Source: Azospirillum sp. B21
GTDB taxonomy: Bacteria; Pseudomonadota; Alphaproteobacteria; Azospirillales; Azospirillaceae
Direction: 5' to 3'
Assembly (NCBI RefSeq): GCF_008364825.1
Contig: NZ_VTTO01000006.1
Span: 372,001 to 436,000 of the forward strand
Length of the DNA: 64,000 bases
The translations under genes and the position numbers were made by a program. Of this stretch, positions 36,254 to 45,014 are shown piece by piece. The first letter of the stretch is position 1. Each line of letters starts with the position of its first letter. The notes below the pieces were generated by a model. It ran no database searches, was not told the DNA's origin, and worked only from the letters and a program-made list of their open reading frames with translations.

Positions 36254-37618
36254 TTATGCCTGGCCGCGCAGCATCGACATGTAGGTCGGCTTCAGAGCCA
36301 TGGTCTTCATGACCCAGGTCACCCACAACTCCTCCAGCGGCGCGATGACGCCGGGGAAGGAGGGAACGAGGTTGTCCTCGTAATCGAATTCCACAAGCAT
36401 CGCCCGGCCCAGCCGCGTGATCAGCGGACAGGAGGTGTAGCCGTTGTAGACGCTGGCCGAGGTCGTGCCCTGGATGCTGGCGATCAGGTGATCCACCGCC
36501 ACCGGCACCTGCCATTTCACGCTGGCCGCAGTCTTGCCCTTCGGAACGCCCGCCACGTCGCCGATGCCGAAGACGTTGGGGAAGCGCTTGTGCCGCAGGG
36601 TCGGCTTCTCCACCTCCATCCAGCCGTCGCCGGCCCAGACGCCCTCCTGCCAGCGCAGCGGGCTGTTGCGCACGGCGGCCGGGGCCCGCATCGGCGGGAC
36701 GACATTGATGAAGTCGTACTTGAATTCGGCCGTGCCGGTCGGGGTCTTGTAGGTGGCGATCTTGCGGCCGGGATCGATCGCCGTCATCACACGCTCGTAG
36801 GCGACCTTCACCTGCCGGTCGCGGAACAGCATCCGCACCTTCTCGGAGACGATGAGAACGCTGAACAGGCCCTTGTTCTGCGCCGTGTAGATCAGTTCCG
36901 ACTTGCCGCGCGTGCCATTGCGGCGCAGATAGTCGTCGGTGATGAAGGTGTATTTCAGCGGCGCGCCCGCACATTTCATCTCGGTGGCCGGACGGCCGAA
37001 CAGGCCGACACCGCCGGTCTCGGCAAAGCGCGCCATCTCCTTCCAGGTCACCACGGCGGCGGCCGGACCGGCATAGACGCTGCCCAGCCCATCCTTGCCG
37101 ATCAGGTCGGTGCTCATGCCTTCGATGGCGGCATAATCGAGATGCAGTCCCGTCGCCACCATCAGGAAGTCGTAGCGGATGGCGCGGCCCTTGTCGGTGA
37201 CGACCTTGTTCGCCACGGGGTCGAACTCCGCCACCTGCTCCTCGATCAGGGTGACGCCGCGGGGAAGATAGTCGGCGGTCGTCGAGACGACGTAGCCCTG
37301 CGGCTTCAGCCCGGCCGCCACCAGGGTGAAGCCCGGCTGATAATAATGCTCCTTGCGGCGGTCGATCACCGTGATCGTCGCACCGTCCAGCCGTTCGGCA
37401 AGGCGGGCGGCGGCGGCCAGACCGGCGGCGCCGGCACCGGCGATGACGATGTGGGCCTTGGTCGCGACCTTCGGCGGCGCCTCCGCCGCCCTGGCGGGTG
37501 CGGACACCGCCATCAGCGTTGCCGCGCCGGCACCGGACAGCGCCAGCATCCTGCGGCGGCTCAGCGGAGAGTCGAGGCCCGCGATCAGACCATCGCGCGG
37601 CGGGACTTCGTTCGTCAT
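36254..37618 (-). CDS. Sulfide:quinone oxidoreductase-like flavoprotein, Tat signal
   Basis: 454 aa FAD/NAD(P)-fold protein. A twin-arginine leader (SRRRMLALSGAGAATLMAVS, about 20-39) targets it to the periplasmic side. FAD motif IVIAGAGAAGLAAAARLAE; the two cysteines of the sulfide site are Cys216 (MKCAGAPLKY) and Cys397 (YTSCPL); the FGIGDVAGVPKGKT segment binds FAD. It should oxidise sulfide to sulfane sulfur and pass electrons to quinone. Divergent from the ArsR gene with a shared palindrome between them. Confidence 0.88.
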   Translation of the reverse strand: MTNEVPPRDGLIAGLDSPLSRRRMLALSGAGAATLMAVSAPARAAEAPPKVATKAHIVIAGAGAAGLAAAARLAERLDGATITVIDRRKEHYYQPGFTLVAAGLKPQGYVVSTTADYLPRGVTLIEEQVAEFDPVANKVVTDKGRAIRYDFLMVATGLHLDYAAIEGMSTDLIGKDGLGSVYAGPAAAVVTWKEMARFAETGGVGLFGRPATEMKCAGAPLKYTFITDDYLRRNGTRGKSELIYTAQNKGLFSVLIVSEKVRMLFRDRQVKVAYERVMTAIDPGRKIATYKTPTGTAEFKYDFINVVPPMRAPAAVRNSPLRWQEGVWAGDGWMEVEKPTLRHKRFPNVFGIGDVAGVPKGKTAASVKWQVPVAVDHLIASIQGTTSASVYNGYTSCPLITRLGRAMLVEFDYEDNLVPSFPGVIAPLEELWVTWVMKTMALKPTYMSMLRGQA

Positions 37619-37680
37619 GCGCTTTCCCCCGGAATTCAGTGTTGTCCGCGCGCCGGCCCGGCATGAGGACGCACCTTATT

Positions 37681-37698
37681 TATAAGAGAATTCTTATA
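37681..37698. promoter_or_regulatory. ArsR-type palindrome in sqr/arsR divergent promoter (site 2)
   Basis: TATAAGA-GAAT-TCTTATA is a perfect inverted repeat with seven-base arms and a four-base spacer, in an AT-rich island in otherwise GC-rich DNA. It lies between the divergent sqr and ArsR genes. Sites of this type are bound by sulfide/persulfide-sensing ArsR repressors (BigR/SqrR group). Confidence 0.72.
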
Positions 37699-37827
37699 TT
37701 GCTGGATGGCAATACAATCAAGCGAATTCGGGGTATGCCGGTTATCGCTTTGCAGGTGGCCGCCCTTTGGATTAAGAGCGACAGCCTCACCGGTCCGCAG
37801 CCATCCCGAACAGCCCCCGAATCTTCG

Positions 37828-38166
37828 ATGCCGATCGCAGATACCGAAATCGCGGACGTGGCCCGCCTGCTCGCCATCCTGGGCGAGCCGTCGCGGCTGC
37901 GCATCGTCCGGGCGGTCTGGGAAAGGCCGCAGGCGGTCAACCGGATCGTCGAGGCGACCGGGCTGAAACAGGCGAACGTGTCGAAGCAGCTTGGTTGCCT
38001 CGTCGAGGCGGGCATCCTCGGCCGGCGCCGCGACGGGGTTTCGATGATCTACTTCATCGCGCTGCCGCTGGTGCGGGACCTCTGCCGGCTCGTCTGCGCC
38101 GGCGTCCGGCAGATCAATGACGGGAAGGCACCGATGCCGCCGAACGACGAAGCCCAGCGCGTTTAG
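37828..38166 (+). CDS. ArsR-family transcriptional regulator (BigR/SqrR-like)
   Basis: 112 aa winged-helix repressor: ARLLAILGEPSRLRIVRAVW, recognition helix TGLKQANVSKQLG, wing RRRDGVSMIYFI. Cysteines at 57, 86 and 90; the 86/90 pair in the last helix could form a (tetra)sulfide switch as in persulfide sensors. The start is uncertain: in-frame ATG 37735 would add 31 residues without family features, so ATG 37828 is preferred. Likely controls the sqr, RND and DUF2892 transcripts. Confidence 0.85.
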   Translation: MPIADTEIADVARLLAILGEPSRLRIVRAVWERPQAVNRIVEATGLKQANVSKQLGCLVEAGILGRRRDGVSMIYFIALPLVRDLCRLVCAGVRQINDGKAPMPPNDEAQRV

Positions 38167-38206
38167 AGTCTGTCTGGTGCTTATTGAAGCACCAGACAGA
38201 CTCTAA
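38163..38206. terminator. Perfect 20-bp inverted repeat, probable bidirectional terminator
   Basis: Arms 38163-38182 (starting TTAGAGTCTG) and 38187-38206 pair without mismatch around the loop ATTG. The repeat begins inside the ArsR stop codon and lies between convergent genes. Arms this long and perfect suggest a mobile or repeated palindromic unit used as terminator. Confidence 0.7.
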
Positions 38207-38220
38207 GCTTATGGTTTTCC

Positions 38221-38263
38221 GTGTGATTCACGCTTCAAGCGTTTCCGCTTGAACCGATCACAC
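38221..38263. terminator. Second interrupted inverted repeat before the methyltransferase 3' end
   Basis: Outer arms GTGTGAT (38221-38227) and ATCACAC (38257-38263), inner arms TTCAAGCG (38234-38241) and CGCTTGAA (38246-38253) around TTTC. One base from the methyltransferase stop codon, on its downstream side. Probably terminates that gene. Confidence 0.6.
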
Positions 38264-38264
38264 T

Positions 38265-38963
38265 CTAGGAGGCCGGCTTTTCCAGGATGGTAAGCCGGGC
38301 GGGCTGGTCGAAGAAGAAGAAGCCGTCGCGCAGGGTCGCCAGCTCGTGGAAGCGGGCGCGCAGGACATCCTCGCCGGCGGCGACGCGGCTCTTGCGCGTC
38401 GCATCGATCAGGCCCATCCGGGTGGCGAACGCCTCATAGCCGTCGAAGCGCACCGGGTTGAGATAGACGACCTCCTCCCGCTCGACGAACAGGCCGGCGG
38501 AGCACGCGCTTCTGAGCGACGCCAGGGCGGCGGCACGCACCTCCTCCTCGTCCTCGACCAGCCGGGTCAGCTGGAAGAAGGGGCCGTCGGCGATGGGCTC
38601 GTTGACCAGCACGAGCCCGCCCGGCAGCAGCACCCGCGCGGCCTCGGCGAGGGCGCCGGCCATATGCTCCACCGGAACATGGTGCAGGCTGTTCATGAAG
38701 ACGACGCAATCGGCGGAGGCGTCGGGCAACGGCAGTGCCTGTCCGACGCCCTCGACGTAGCGCTCGTTCCCGGCCGGTTCGGCGGCACGGGCGCGCTCCA
38801 GCATCTCGGCGCCGCACTCGACGCCGATCACCTGGGCGCCCAGCCCGGTCAGCGCGCGGACGAACCCGCCTTCACCGCAGCCGACATCGGCAACACGGCG
38901 GCCGGCCAGATCGAGGCGCTCGGCGATCACGTCCAGGGCCTTGCGGCGGATGGGCTCGCTCAT
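38265..38963 (-). CDS. Class I SAM-dependent methyltransferase
   Basis: 232 aa. Motif I VADVGCGEGGFVRAL (about 20-34), acidic strand-2 end VIGVECGAEML, and post-motif CVVFMNSLHHVP, all typical of UbiE/Methyltransf_11 enzymes. Substrate unknown. Stand-alone gene 87 bases after the small gene downstream of pelG, so it could be at the tail of the pel transcript, but nothing links it to Pel. Confidence 0.85.
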   Translation of the reverse strand: MSEPIRRKALDVIAERLDLAGRRVADVGCGEGGFVRALTGLGAQVIGVECGAEMLERARAAEPAGNERYVEGVGQALPLPDASADCVVFMNSLHHVPVEHMAGALAEAARVLLPGGLVLVNEPIADGPFFQLTRLVEDEEEVRAAALASLRSACSAGLFVEREEVVYLNPVRFDGYEAFATRMGLIDATRKSRVAAGEDVLRARFHELATLRDGFFFFDQPARLTILEKPAS

Positions 38964-39050
38964 GCGTGATTCTCCTTCGGCAATCGCGCCATGGTCGCAG
39001 GGCAGCCTCGCATATATCGCAGAGAGCGGTCCAGCCCGAAGCGATGGCGC

Positions 39051-39515
39051 TCAGCCGCCGATGTAGTGCGGCATCAGCTTCGCCTGATCGCCGACCCAGA
39101 CGCTGCAGCGGCTGTCCTGATTGCGGAAGAAATAGACCTTGCCGGGCTGGCGCAGGTTCTGCGGATCGATCAGGTTGGCACCGCCGGAAAAGGCGACGCC
39201 ATAGCGAAACTCCGGCGTCGCCGCCCAATAGAGGCCGTCGACCTCCTGCAGGAAGGCGCCGCGCTGGCACAGGCGCGACAAGTTGCGGTCGAAAGTGGCA
39301 AGGCCCTTCAATCCCTGCGGCAGGGCGTAGACGCGGCGGCTTTCGGTGCGGCGCAAGCGCGGCTCGTGGCCGGGCGGCGGGGGCTCGTAGGCGCGGAACG
39401 GCGGGCGCAGATGGCCGGGGGCGGTCCGGTCGGTGGGCAGCACCTCCTGCGCTCCCGCGGACAGATGAGGCAGGAGGGTGGCCAGCGTCGCGACGGTCAG
39501 GAGGAGGCGGGTCAT
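39051..39515 (-). CDS. Small secreted protein coupled to pelG, function unknown
   Basis: 154 aa with a signal peptide (LLLTVATLATLLPHLSAGAQ), then a Pro-rich stretch (PPFRAYEPPPPGHEP, about 37-51) and a compact domain with two cysteines (LCQRGAF, SRCSVWVG) that could form a disulfide. I do not recognise it. Its start overlaps the pelG stop by four bases, so it is made with the Pel machinery and may act in the periplasm. A longer frame to 39638 is pelG shadow. Confidence 0.72.
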   Translation of the reverse strand: MTRLLLTVATLATLLPHLSAGAQEVLPTDRTAPGHLRPPFRAYEPPPPGHEPRLRRTESRRVYALPQGLKGLATFDRNLSRLCQRGAFLQEVDGLYWAATPEFRYGVAFSGGANLIDPQNLRQPGKVYFFRNQDSRCSVWVGDQAKLMPHYIGG

Positions 39516-40891
39516 CGCACCGACGGGTTGTTGGCGACGAAGGCGAAGTAGGGCAGACGCCGCACCGCGTCCGCCACCATCAGATAGGCGACGGCGAAGG
39601 CGATCAGCGAGCCGAGGAAATAGCCGTAGCCGTACCACGGGAACCCCATCCGGCTGAACAGCAGGGTGAAGCCGGCATTGGCGGCCAGATAGACCAGCTG
39701 CGCCGTCAGGTTCCGCGCCCGCAGGTCGAAATAAGCCAGGATCACCGTGCAGAACAGGAACAGCACCTGGAAGAAGGCGCCCAGCACGCCGAAGCGGAAC
39801 ATGCCGATCTGCTGGTACTGCAACCCGATGGCCCCGACGATGGCCGGAGCCAGGAAGATGCAGACGGCGCAGACCGCTCCCTGCAGGATCACCAGATTGC
39901 GGCTGCTGTCTGCCAAGGCGGCGATGATGGCGCGGTGGTTGCGGGCGATCTGGTCGAAGGTCGCGTGCTTCTGGATGTCGCGGTAGAAGCCCTGGTAATG
40001 CTCGAAGAAGCGGGTCTCGATGTTCACCGTGAACAGGGTCAGCGCCGGCAGTGTCGTCAGGTAGGCGACGAACATGGCGCCGTCATAGGCGCTGTAGATC
40101 GCCATGGCGCCGGAGACGATCTCGCGTTCCGGCGCGAACCACATGATCCATTTGTCGGTCCACACCGCGGCGTTGGCGAACAGGCCGATCAATGCCAGGT
40201 CCCAATAGCGCCGGAAATAGCTCAGGAAATCGAACAGCCGGCCCACAGGATAGGGATATTCGGCGAGCACCCGCGCGATCAGCCCGAACTGGATCACCGC
40301 CAGCCCGGCGGAAAAGCCCCAGACCATGCCGGCGGCGCCATAGCGGTCGCCCAGCAGCAGCGTGGCGGCCATGCCCACCGCCATGCCGACGCCGAAGGCG
40401 ACGGTGACGGCCAGATAGTCCTTCAGCGCCGACAGGAAGATCGACACCACCCAGATGCCGCAGACCAGGAAGAAGTTCGCCAGCCCGCCCAGCATCACCG
40501 GCAGCGGCAGTCCGCTGAACAGCGGATAGAAGGGTCCGGCCGTCAGCGCGGCGATGGCATAGGCCAGCCCCAGCGTTGCCAGCAGCATGCCCGGCGCCGC
40601 CTCCACCTCCTTGGCATAGATGGCGTCGGCGAGATAGCGGGTGGCGACCATCACCAGCGGCCCGGTGAACACCACCGAGAAGCAGAAATTGTAGATCACC
40701 ACCACGCGGAACAGCGTCAGCTGCTCCATCCCCACCAGATCGCGCCCGATCAGGGTGATGCCGGCCAGCGCCAGGATGGTGAACATCCACGGCCCCGAGG
40801 TGATGAAGGCGGAATGGGCGTAGCCCTGCAGCACGCCCAGCAGGTCGTCGCGCCGGGCGAGCCGGCGGAGCGCGAAGCCGATGCCGGCCAT
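39512..40891 (-). CDS. pelG: PelG, Pel polysaccharide membrane transporter
   Basis: 459 aa with about 12 membrane helices, MOP/Wzx-like. The N-terminus MAGIGFALRRLARRDDLLG and FFEHYQGFYRDIQKHAT segment are typical of PelG, which with PelD, PelE and PelF forms the inner-membrane polymerisation and export complex. Start two bases after the pelF stop. Confidence 0.93.
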   Translation of the reverse strand: MAGIGFALRRLARRDDLLGVLQGYAHSAFITSGPWMFTILALAGITLIGRDLVGMEQLTLFRVVVIYNFCFSVVFTGPLVMVATRYLADAIYAKEVEAAPGMLLATLGLAYAIAALTAGPFYPLFSGLPLPVMLGGLANFFLVCGIWVVSIFLSALKDYLAVTVAFGVGMAVGMAATLLLGDRYGAAGMVWGFSAGLAVIQFGLIARVLAEYPYPVGRLFDFLSYFRRYWDLALIGLFANAAVWTDKWIMWFAPEREIVSGAMAIYSAYDGAMFVAYLTTLPALTLFTVNIETRFFEHYQGFYRDIQKHATFDQIARNHRAIIAALADSSRNLVILQGAVCAVCIFLAPAIVGAIGLQYQQIGMFRFGVLGAFFQVLFLFCTVILAYFDLRARNLTAQLVYLAANAGFTLLFSRMGFPWYGYGYFLGSLIAFAVAYLMVADAVRRLPYFAFVANNPSVR

Positions 40892-40892
40892 C

Positions 40893-42449
40893 TCAGGCTG
40901 CTCCGCTCAGCTGGAAATCGGGCTGCTCAAGCGTCGGCCGTGTCGGCATGGCGATGTGCTCGTCATAGATGGCGCGGTAGATGCGGTCGATGGCGACCTT
41001 GTCGTAGGACCGGGCGACGCGCCGGGCGATGGCCTGGGCGCAGCGCTCGCGCCAGGGGCGGTCGAGCAGAAGCGCGCGCAGCTCCCGCGCGGTGTCGAGC
41101 GGGCTTGCCAGCGGCGTCACCGCCCCGCCCGGCCCCAGCGGCGGAACCTCGTCCGGGCGGCCCAGCAGCAGCTCGGCGCAGGATCCCACGTCGGTCGCCA
41201 CCGTCGGCACGCCGGACGCGCCGGCCTCCAGGATCACCAGCGGCTGCGCCTCGCTGACACTGGTCAGCGCGATGGCGTCGACCCGGCCCAGCCAGTCGGT
41301 CAGCTTGACCCGGCCGGCGAAGATCACCGTTTGCTCCAGCCCCAGATGCGTCACGATGGTACGGCATTCCTCGACATAGCCGGGATCCTCCTCCAGCGGC
41401 CCGAGGATCATCGCCTTCAGGTCGGGGATGTCCTCGCGCAGGATGGATGCGGCCCGGATGTAGGTCTTCACGTCCTTGATCGGCACGACGCGGCCGATCA
41501 GCGCGATGGTCGGCGGGCGCGGCTCCGGGTCGCGGCGGACCTGGGAATAGCCGGCATAGTCGATGCCGTTGGGCACGATCATCAGCTTGGCCGGATCGGC
41601 ACCCTGGCGGCGCTGGAACTCCTGGTTTCCGCCGTACAAGGTGATGATGCGGTCGCAGGCGTCGTAACAGGCCTTGGAGTAGCTGGCGAAGGTGTCCAAC
41701 CACAGATCCCGCAAATCGCGCTTCTTCCGGTCGAGCACCAGGGAGGTGTCGCCCCCCTCGAACAGCCATTCGGCCATCAGGATCTCGATGCGCCGCTCGT
41801 TGGTGTAGATGCCGTGTTCGGTCAGCAGCGCTGGCCGCCCGGTCTCCAGCCTCGCCCGTGCGGCGAACAGCCCGGCATAGCCGGTGGAGACGGCATGGTA
41901 GACGGAGGCCCGCGGCATCGGCACCAGCAGCGTGGCGAACAGCCCGCTCATCAGCGCGCGGCTGCCCCAGAAATATTCGAGGAAGGAGGCGTCCGGCAGG
42001 GCGGCCCGGCACATGCGCACCACCATCTGGAAGGCGTCCTCGGAATTCAGCAGGGCCCGCTTGCCGACCCGGCCGCGCCGTGGCGCCAGCAGCCGCAGCA
42101 CCTCGGCCACCTCCGCCAGCCCGCCGCCCTGCTGCAGCCGGCCCAACGGCTGCTCCAGCGCCGCCACCAGCCGCGCCGTCCCGGGTTGCCAGCGCCAGCC
42201 GGCGGGCGGGTCCTGGAGATAGACATGGGTCAGGCCGGTGACGTTGGGCGGCAGCTCGTAGGCCAGCCGGCGCGCGCTGCGGTCGGCGACCAGCGCCACG
42301 ACATGGAAGGTCAGGTCGGCGTGGGAACGGATCAGGTCGTGGGTCCAGGTCGACACGCCGCCTGCGACATAGGGATAGGATCCCTCCATCAGCAGGCAGA
42401 CGTCGGCCTTGGGGGCATAAGGCGCCTCGGGCAGGGAGCGGCTGGTCAT
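40893..42449 (-). CDS. pelF: PelF, GT4 glycosyltransferase
   Basis: 518 aa cytoplasmic glycosyltransferase that polymerises UDP-GalNAc/GlcNAc-type sugars into Pel. N-terminal LLMEGSYPYVAGGVSTW is the PelF hallmark; C-terminal GT-B motif has the E-x7-E pair in SVSEAQPLVILEAGASG; nucleotide loop IGRVVPIKDVKT. Overlaps pelE by four bases. Confidence 0.95.
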   Translation of the reverse strand: MTSRSLPEAPYAPKADVCLLMEGSYPYVAGGVSTWTHDLIRSHADLTFHVVALVADRSARRLAYELPPNVTGLTHVYLQDPPAGWRWQPGTARLVAALEQPLGRLQQGGGLAEVAEVLRLLAPRRGRVGKRALLNSEDAFQMVVRMCRAALPDASFLEYFWGSRALMSGLFATLLVPMPRASVYHAVSTGYAGLFAARARLETGRPALLTEHGIYTNERRIEILMAEWLFEGGDTSLVLDRKKRDLRDLWLDTFASYSKACYDACDRIITLYGGNQEFQRRQGADPAKLMIVPNGIDYAGYSQVRRDPEPRPPTIALIGRVVPIKDVKTYIRAASILREDIPDLKAMILGPLEEDPGYVEECRTIVTHLGLEQTVIFAGRVKLTDWLGRVDAIALTSVSEAQPLVILEAGASGVPTVATDVGSCAELLLGRPDEVPPLGPGGAVTPLASPLDTARELRALLLDRPWRERCAQAIARRVARSYDKVAIDRIYRAIYDEHIAMPTRPTLEQPDFQLSGAA

Positions 42450-43567
42450 GCGGCCAACTCCTTCGCGGCGGTCGCCGGAGGGACGGATGGCGGATCGTCG
42501 CGCCAGAGGGCGAATACGTCGCGCAGGGTGTGGGGCAGGTCCGCCTCGTCGCCCAGCAGGTCGGGCCGGCGGCCGGGAAGCGCGCGCAGCTCGGCGAAGC
42601 GACCCAGCCGGAACAGGCTTTCGGCATACCAGTACAGAATGCGACGGTCGGGCGTGCGGTCGACCAGCGGTTCCAGCCGCGCCGCCGCCTCCGCCGCCAA
42701 TCCGCAGCGCAGCAGCAGCCGGCCGAGGTCGAGGCGGATGGTGTCGTCGTCCGGGGCCAGATCCAGGCTGCGGCGATAGCCCTCCAGCGCCTTTTCCCGG
42801 ATCTCCGCCTCGCGGTTGGCGTCCAGCAGGCCGCAGAAGGCGTAATCGTCGAGATGGCGGGCGAGTGTGGCCAGCGCGTTCGGGTCCTCCGCCCGGTCGC
42901 GTGCCGCATGGTCCAGCGTAAGCCAGCGCTCGTTGAACTCATGCTCCACCCGCGCGGTGGCGGTGGCGGCCTGGACGCGGACGGACGGGTCGGCATCGGC
43001 AAGCCCCGCCTTCAGCGCAGGGGTGAAGGCGGGACGGAAATGGCGGGCGACCAGCGCGATCACCGCCTGCTTCTGCTGCGGCGAGCCGATCCACATCACG
43101 TCGGTGAAGGACTCGCCGGCGGCGAGGTGCGCGTTCTCCCGCCCCGTGACGATCAGCTCGTACAGCTCGCGCGCGGGTCCGGTCTCGCTCTCTGGGAAGA
43201 GGGAAAGATACCAGTCCTGGAAGCCGGTCGCATAGCGGCTGAACAGCGCCAGCAGCGCCGCGGTCACCACGGTGCAGGCGGCGCCGACCGGCCCCAGCGG
43301 CACCATGGTGACCAGCAGAAGCCCGGCCAGCCGCAGGTCGCGCCCGCGCCGCGCCAGCCCGCGCACCCACAGCCCGACAAAAGCGCAGAGCGCCAGATGC
43401 AGCGCCGCGCCGACCGGCAGAGCGAAGGGAAGACCCGAGAGGGCAAATGCCGCCACCGCGGCGTCGAGCAGACCGGCGGCCGGCGCCACCAGCAGCAACT
43501 CGCCCACGCCGGCGGACGGCCGGTCGCCGGGAAGACCATCGAAAGCGGCCGGGATCGGGGCGCTCAT
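42446..43567 (-). CDS. pelE: PelE, membrane protein with TPR-like cytoplasmic region
   Basis: 373 aa. Two or three hydrophobic segments at about 22-110, then a helical region with a TPR-like unit (ALEGYRRSLDLAPDDDTIRLDLGRLL, quoted in two parts: ALEGYRRSLDLAP and IRLDLGRLL). Located between pelD and pelF with four-base overlaps on both sides, exactly the canonical order. PelE bridges PelD and PelF in the complex. Confidence 0.88.
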   Translation of the reverse strand: MSAPIPAAFDGLPGDRPSAGVGELLLVAPAAGLLDAAVAAFALSGLPFALPVGAALHLALCAFVGLWVRGLARRGRDLRLAGLLLVTMVPLGPVGAACTVVTAALLALFSRYATGFQDWYLSLFPESETGPARELYELIVTGRENAHLAAGESFTDVMWIGSPQQKQAVIALVARHFRPAFTPALKAGLADADPSVRVQAATATARVEHEFNERWLTLDHAARDRAEDPNALATLARHLDDYAFCGLLDANREAEIREKALEGYRRSLDLAPDDDTIRLDLGRLLLRCGLAAEAAARLEPLVDRTPDRRILYWYAESLFRLGRFAELRALPGRRPDLLGDEADLPHTLRDVFALWRDDPPSVPPATAAKELAA

Positions 43568-45000
43568 TGCACATCCTGCCCGTCCAGCCGGCTCTCCACT
43601 CGCTTCTCCACCCGGCCATCCGCGGGTGCTTCGATCCGCCGGGTGGTGAAGCCGATGGTGATGCCTGCCAGTGCAGCGGGAAGCGCCTGCCGGACGGCCC
43701 GTTCAAGCTTCGCCTCCACCAGTCGGGCGCCGTCCAGCGGTGTACCGGCCAGCACGACGCCGAAGGACGTTCCCTGATGGCCGAAATCGCAGGCGAGGTC
43801 GGTATCGCGCAGGCTGCCGCGCACCGCCTCGCCGATGGCGGCGGCAAGCTCCGCCCGCTGGCCGATCGACAGGCGGGCGATGCCGGTCGGGCGGATGGTG
43901 ATGGCGGTGGTCTCGAACCCCATGCGGCGGCCGAGCAGGGCCAGGAACTCCGCCTGACGGCCGATGTAGGTGGAAGAATAGAGCGCGTCGTCGGTGAACA
44001 CCCGCTGTTCGTTGGCGGCGCGGTACTGGCGCGCCTTGGCCAGCGCGGTGCCGATCCATTCGCACAGGATGCGGAAATTCTCGACCGTGTTGACGCTGAG
44101 GTCGGTGAAGCCCAGGCTTTCGATCTTCACCATCCCGATAACCTCGCCGGTGTCGCTGCTGACCAGCGGTCCGGCCAGAACGCCTTCGCCGGCCAGGATG
44201 CGTTCGTCCTCGGCCCGGCTGACGCAGACCTGGCGCTGGCGTGCGATCACCTGCTGGAACAGGGTGGTGCCGCTGTCGAACCAGCGCGCATAGGTGTCGT
44301 TGTCGTCGTCCCAGCCCTCGTTCGTCACCGATTCCAGCACGTCGTTGTTCAGCAGGAACAGCGAGAACTTCTCCGGCTTCATGACGGTGCGGACGAGGTC
44401 GGCGACGCCCAGCATCACCTCCCCCTCGTCCAGCCGGTCGATGGACTTGGCGGCCTGATAGAGGGTGAAGACGGTGCGCAACTGGCCGGCGACGCGGGTT
44501 TCCAGGCTCTCCTTCACCGATTTCAAGGCGCGATAGGACCGGGCGATGGCCTCCGCCTCCTGCCGGGCGGTGGCAAGGCCGGCACGAAGCTCCTCCCGCT
44601 CGCGCAGTTGGCGCATGCGCAGCTCGCCGAACAGCACGGCGGCGACCAGCCACAGGATCGGTTCGCGCGTCAGGGTGAAGAGATGGTCGTACAGGTCCTG
44701 GCTGATGCCGGCGTCCGGCACGTTGCCCAGCCGCAGCGCCACCGACGCCGCCAGTGCCGCCAGCACGCCCTCGTTGGTGCCGTACTGGATCGCCAGCAGC
44801 AGGACCGGGATCCAGAAGGGATGCGGCTGCACCCCCTCGAACCGCAGCCCGGAGCCGAGCCAGACATCCACCCCCAGCGCCACGCCGAAAAACAGCGCAA
44901 GCTCCAGCAGTGCCACCGGACGCAGGCCGAACCAGCGGCGGCGGGGCGCACCGTCGGCGGGGATCGTGGCTGCCGGGACGGAGGGGGGCGGGCTGTTCAT
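43564..45000 (-). CDS. pelD: PelD, cyclic-di-GMP receptor of Pel synthesis
   Basis: 478 aa inner-membrane protein: four hydrophobic segments (about 27-47, 60-90, 113-125), a coiled-coil linker (130-170), a GAF domain (about 180-325) and a degenerate GGDEF domain. The inhibitory-site motif R398-D-T-D401 matches the RxxD used by PelD to bind cyclic di-GMP; no GG(D/E)EF active site is left. Thus Pel secretion is probably activated post-translationally by cyclic di-GMP, as in Pseudomonas. Confidence 0.92.
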   Translation of the reverse strand: MNSPPPSVPAATIPADGAPRRRWFGLRPVALLELALFFGVALGVDVWLGSGLRFEGVQPHPFWIPVLLLAIQYGTNEGVLAALAASVALRLGNVPDAGISQDLYDHLFTLTREPILWLVAAVLFGELRMRQLREREELRAGLATARQEAEAIARSYRALKSVKESLETRVAGQLRTVFTLYQAAKSIDRLDEGEVMLGVADLVRTVMKPEKFSLFLLNNDVLESVTNEGWDDDNDTYARWFDSGTTLFQQVIARQRQVCVSRAEDERILAGEGVLAGPLVSSDTGEVIGMVKIESLGFTDLSVNTVENFRILCEWIGTALAKARQYRAANEQRVFTDDALYSSTYIGRQAEFLALLGRRMGFETTAITIRPTGIARLSIGQRAELAAAIGEAVRGSLRDTDLACDFGHQGTSFGVVLAGTPLDGARLVEAKLERAVRQALPAALAGITIGFTTRRIEAPADGRVEKRVESRLDGQDVQ

Positions 45001-45014
45001 CGTCGGACCGAATC

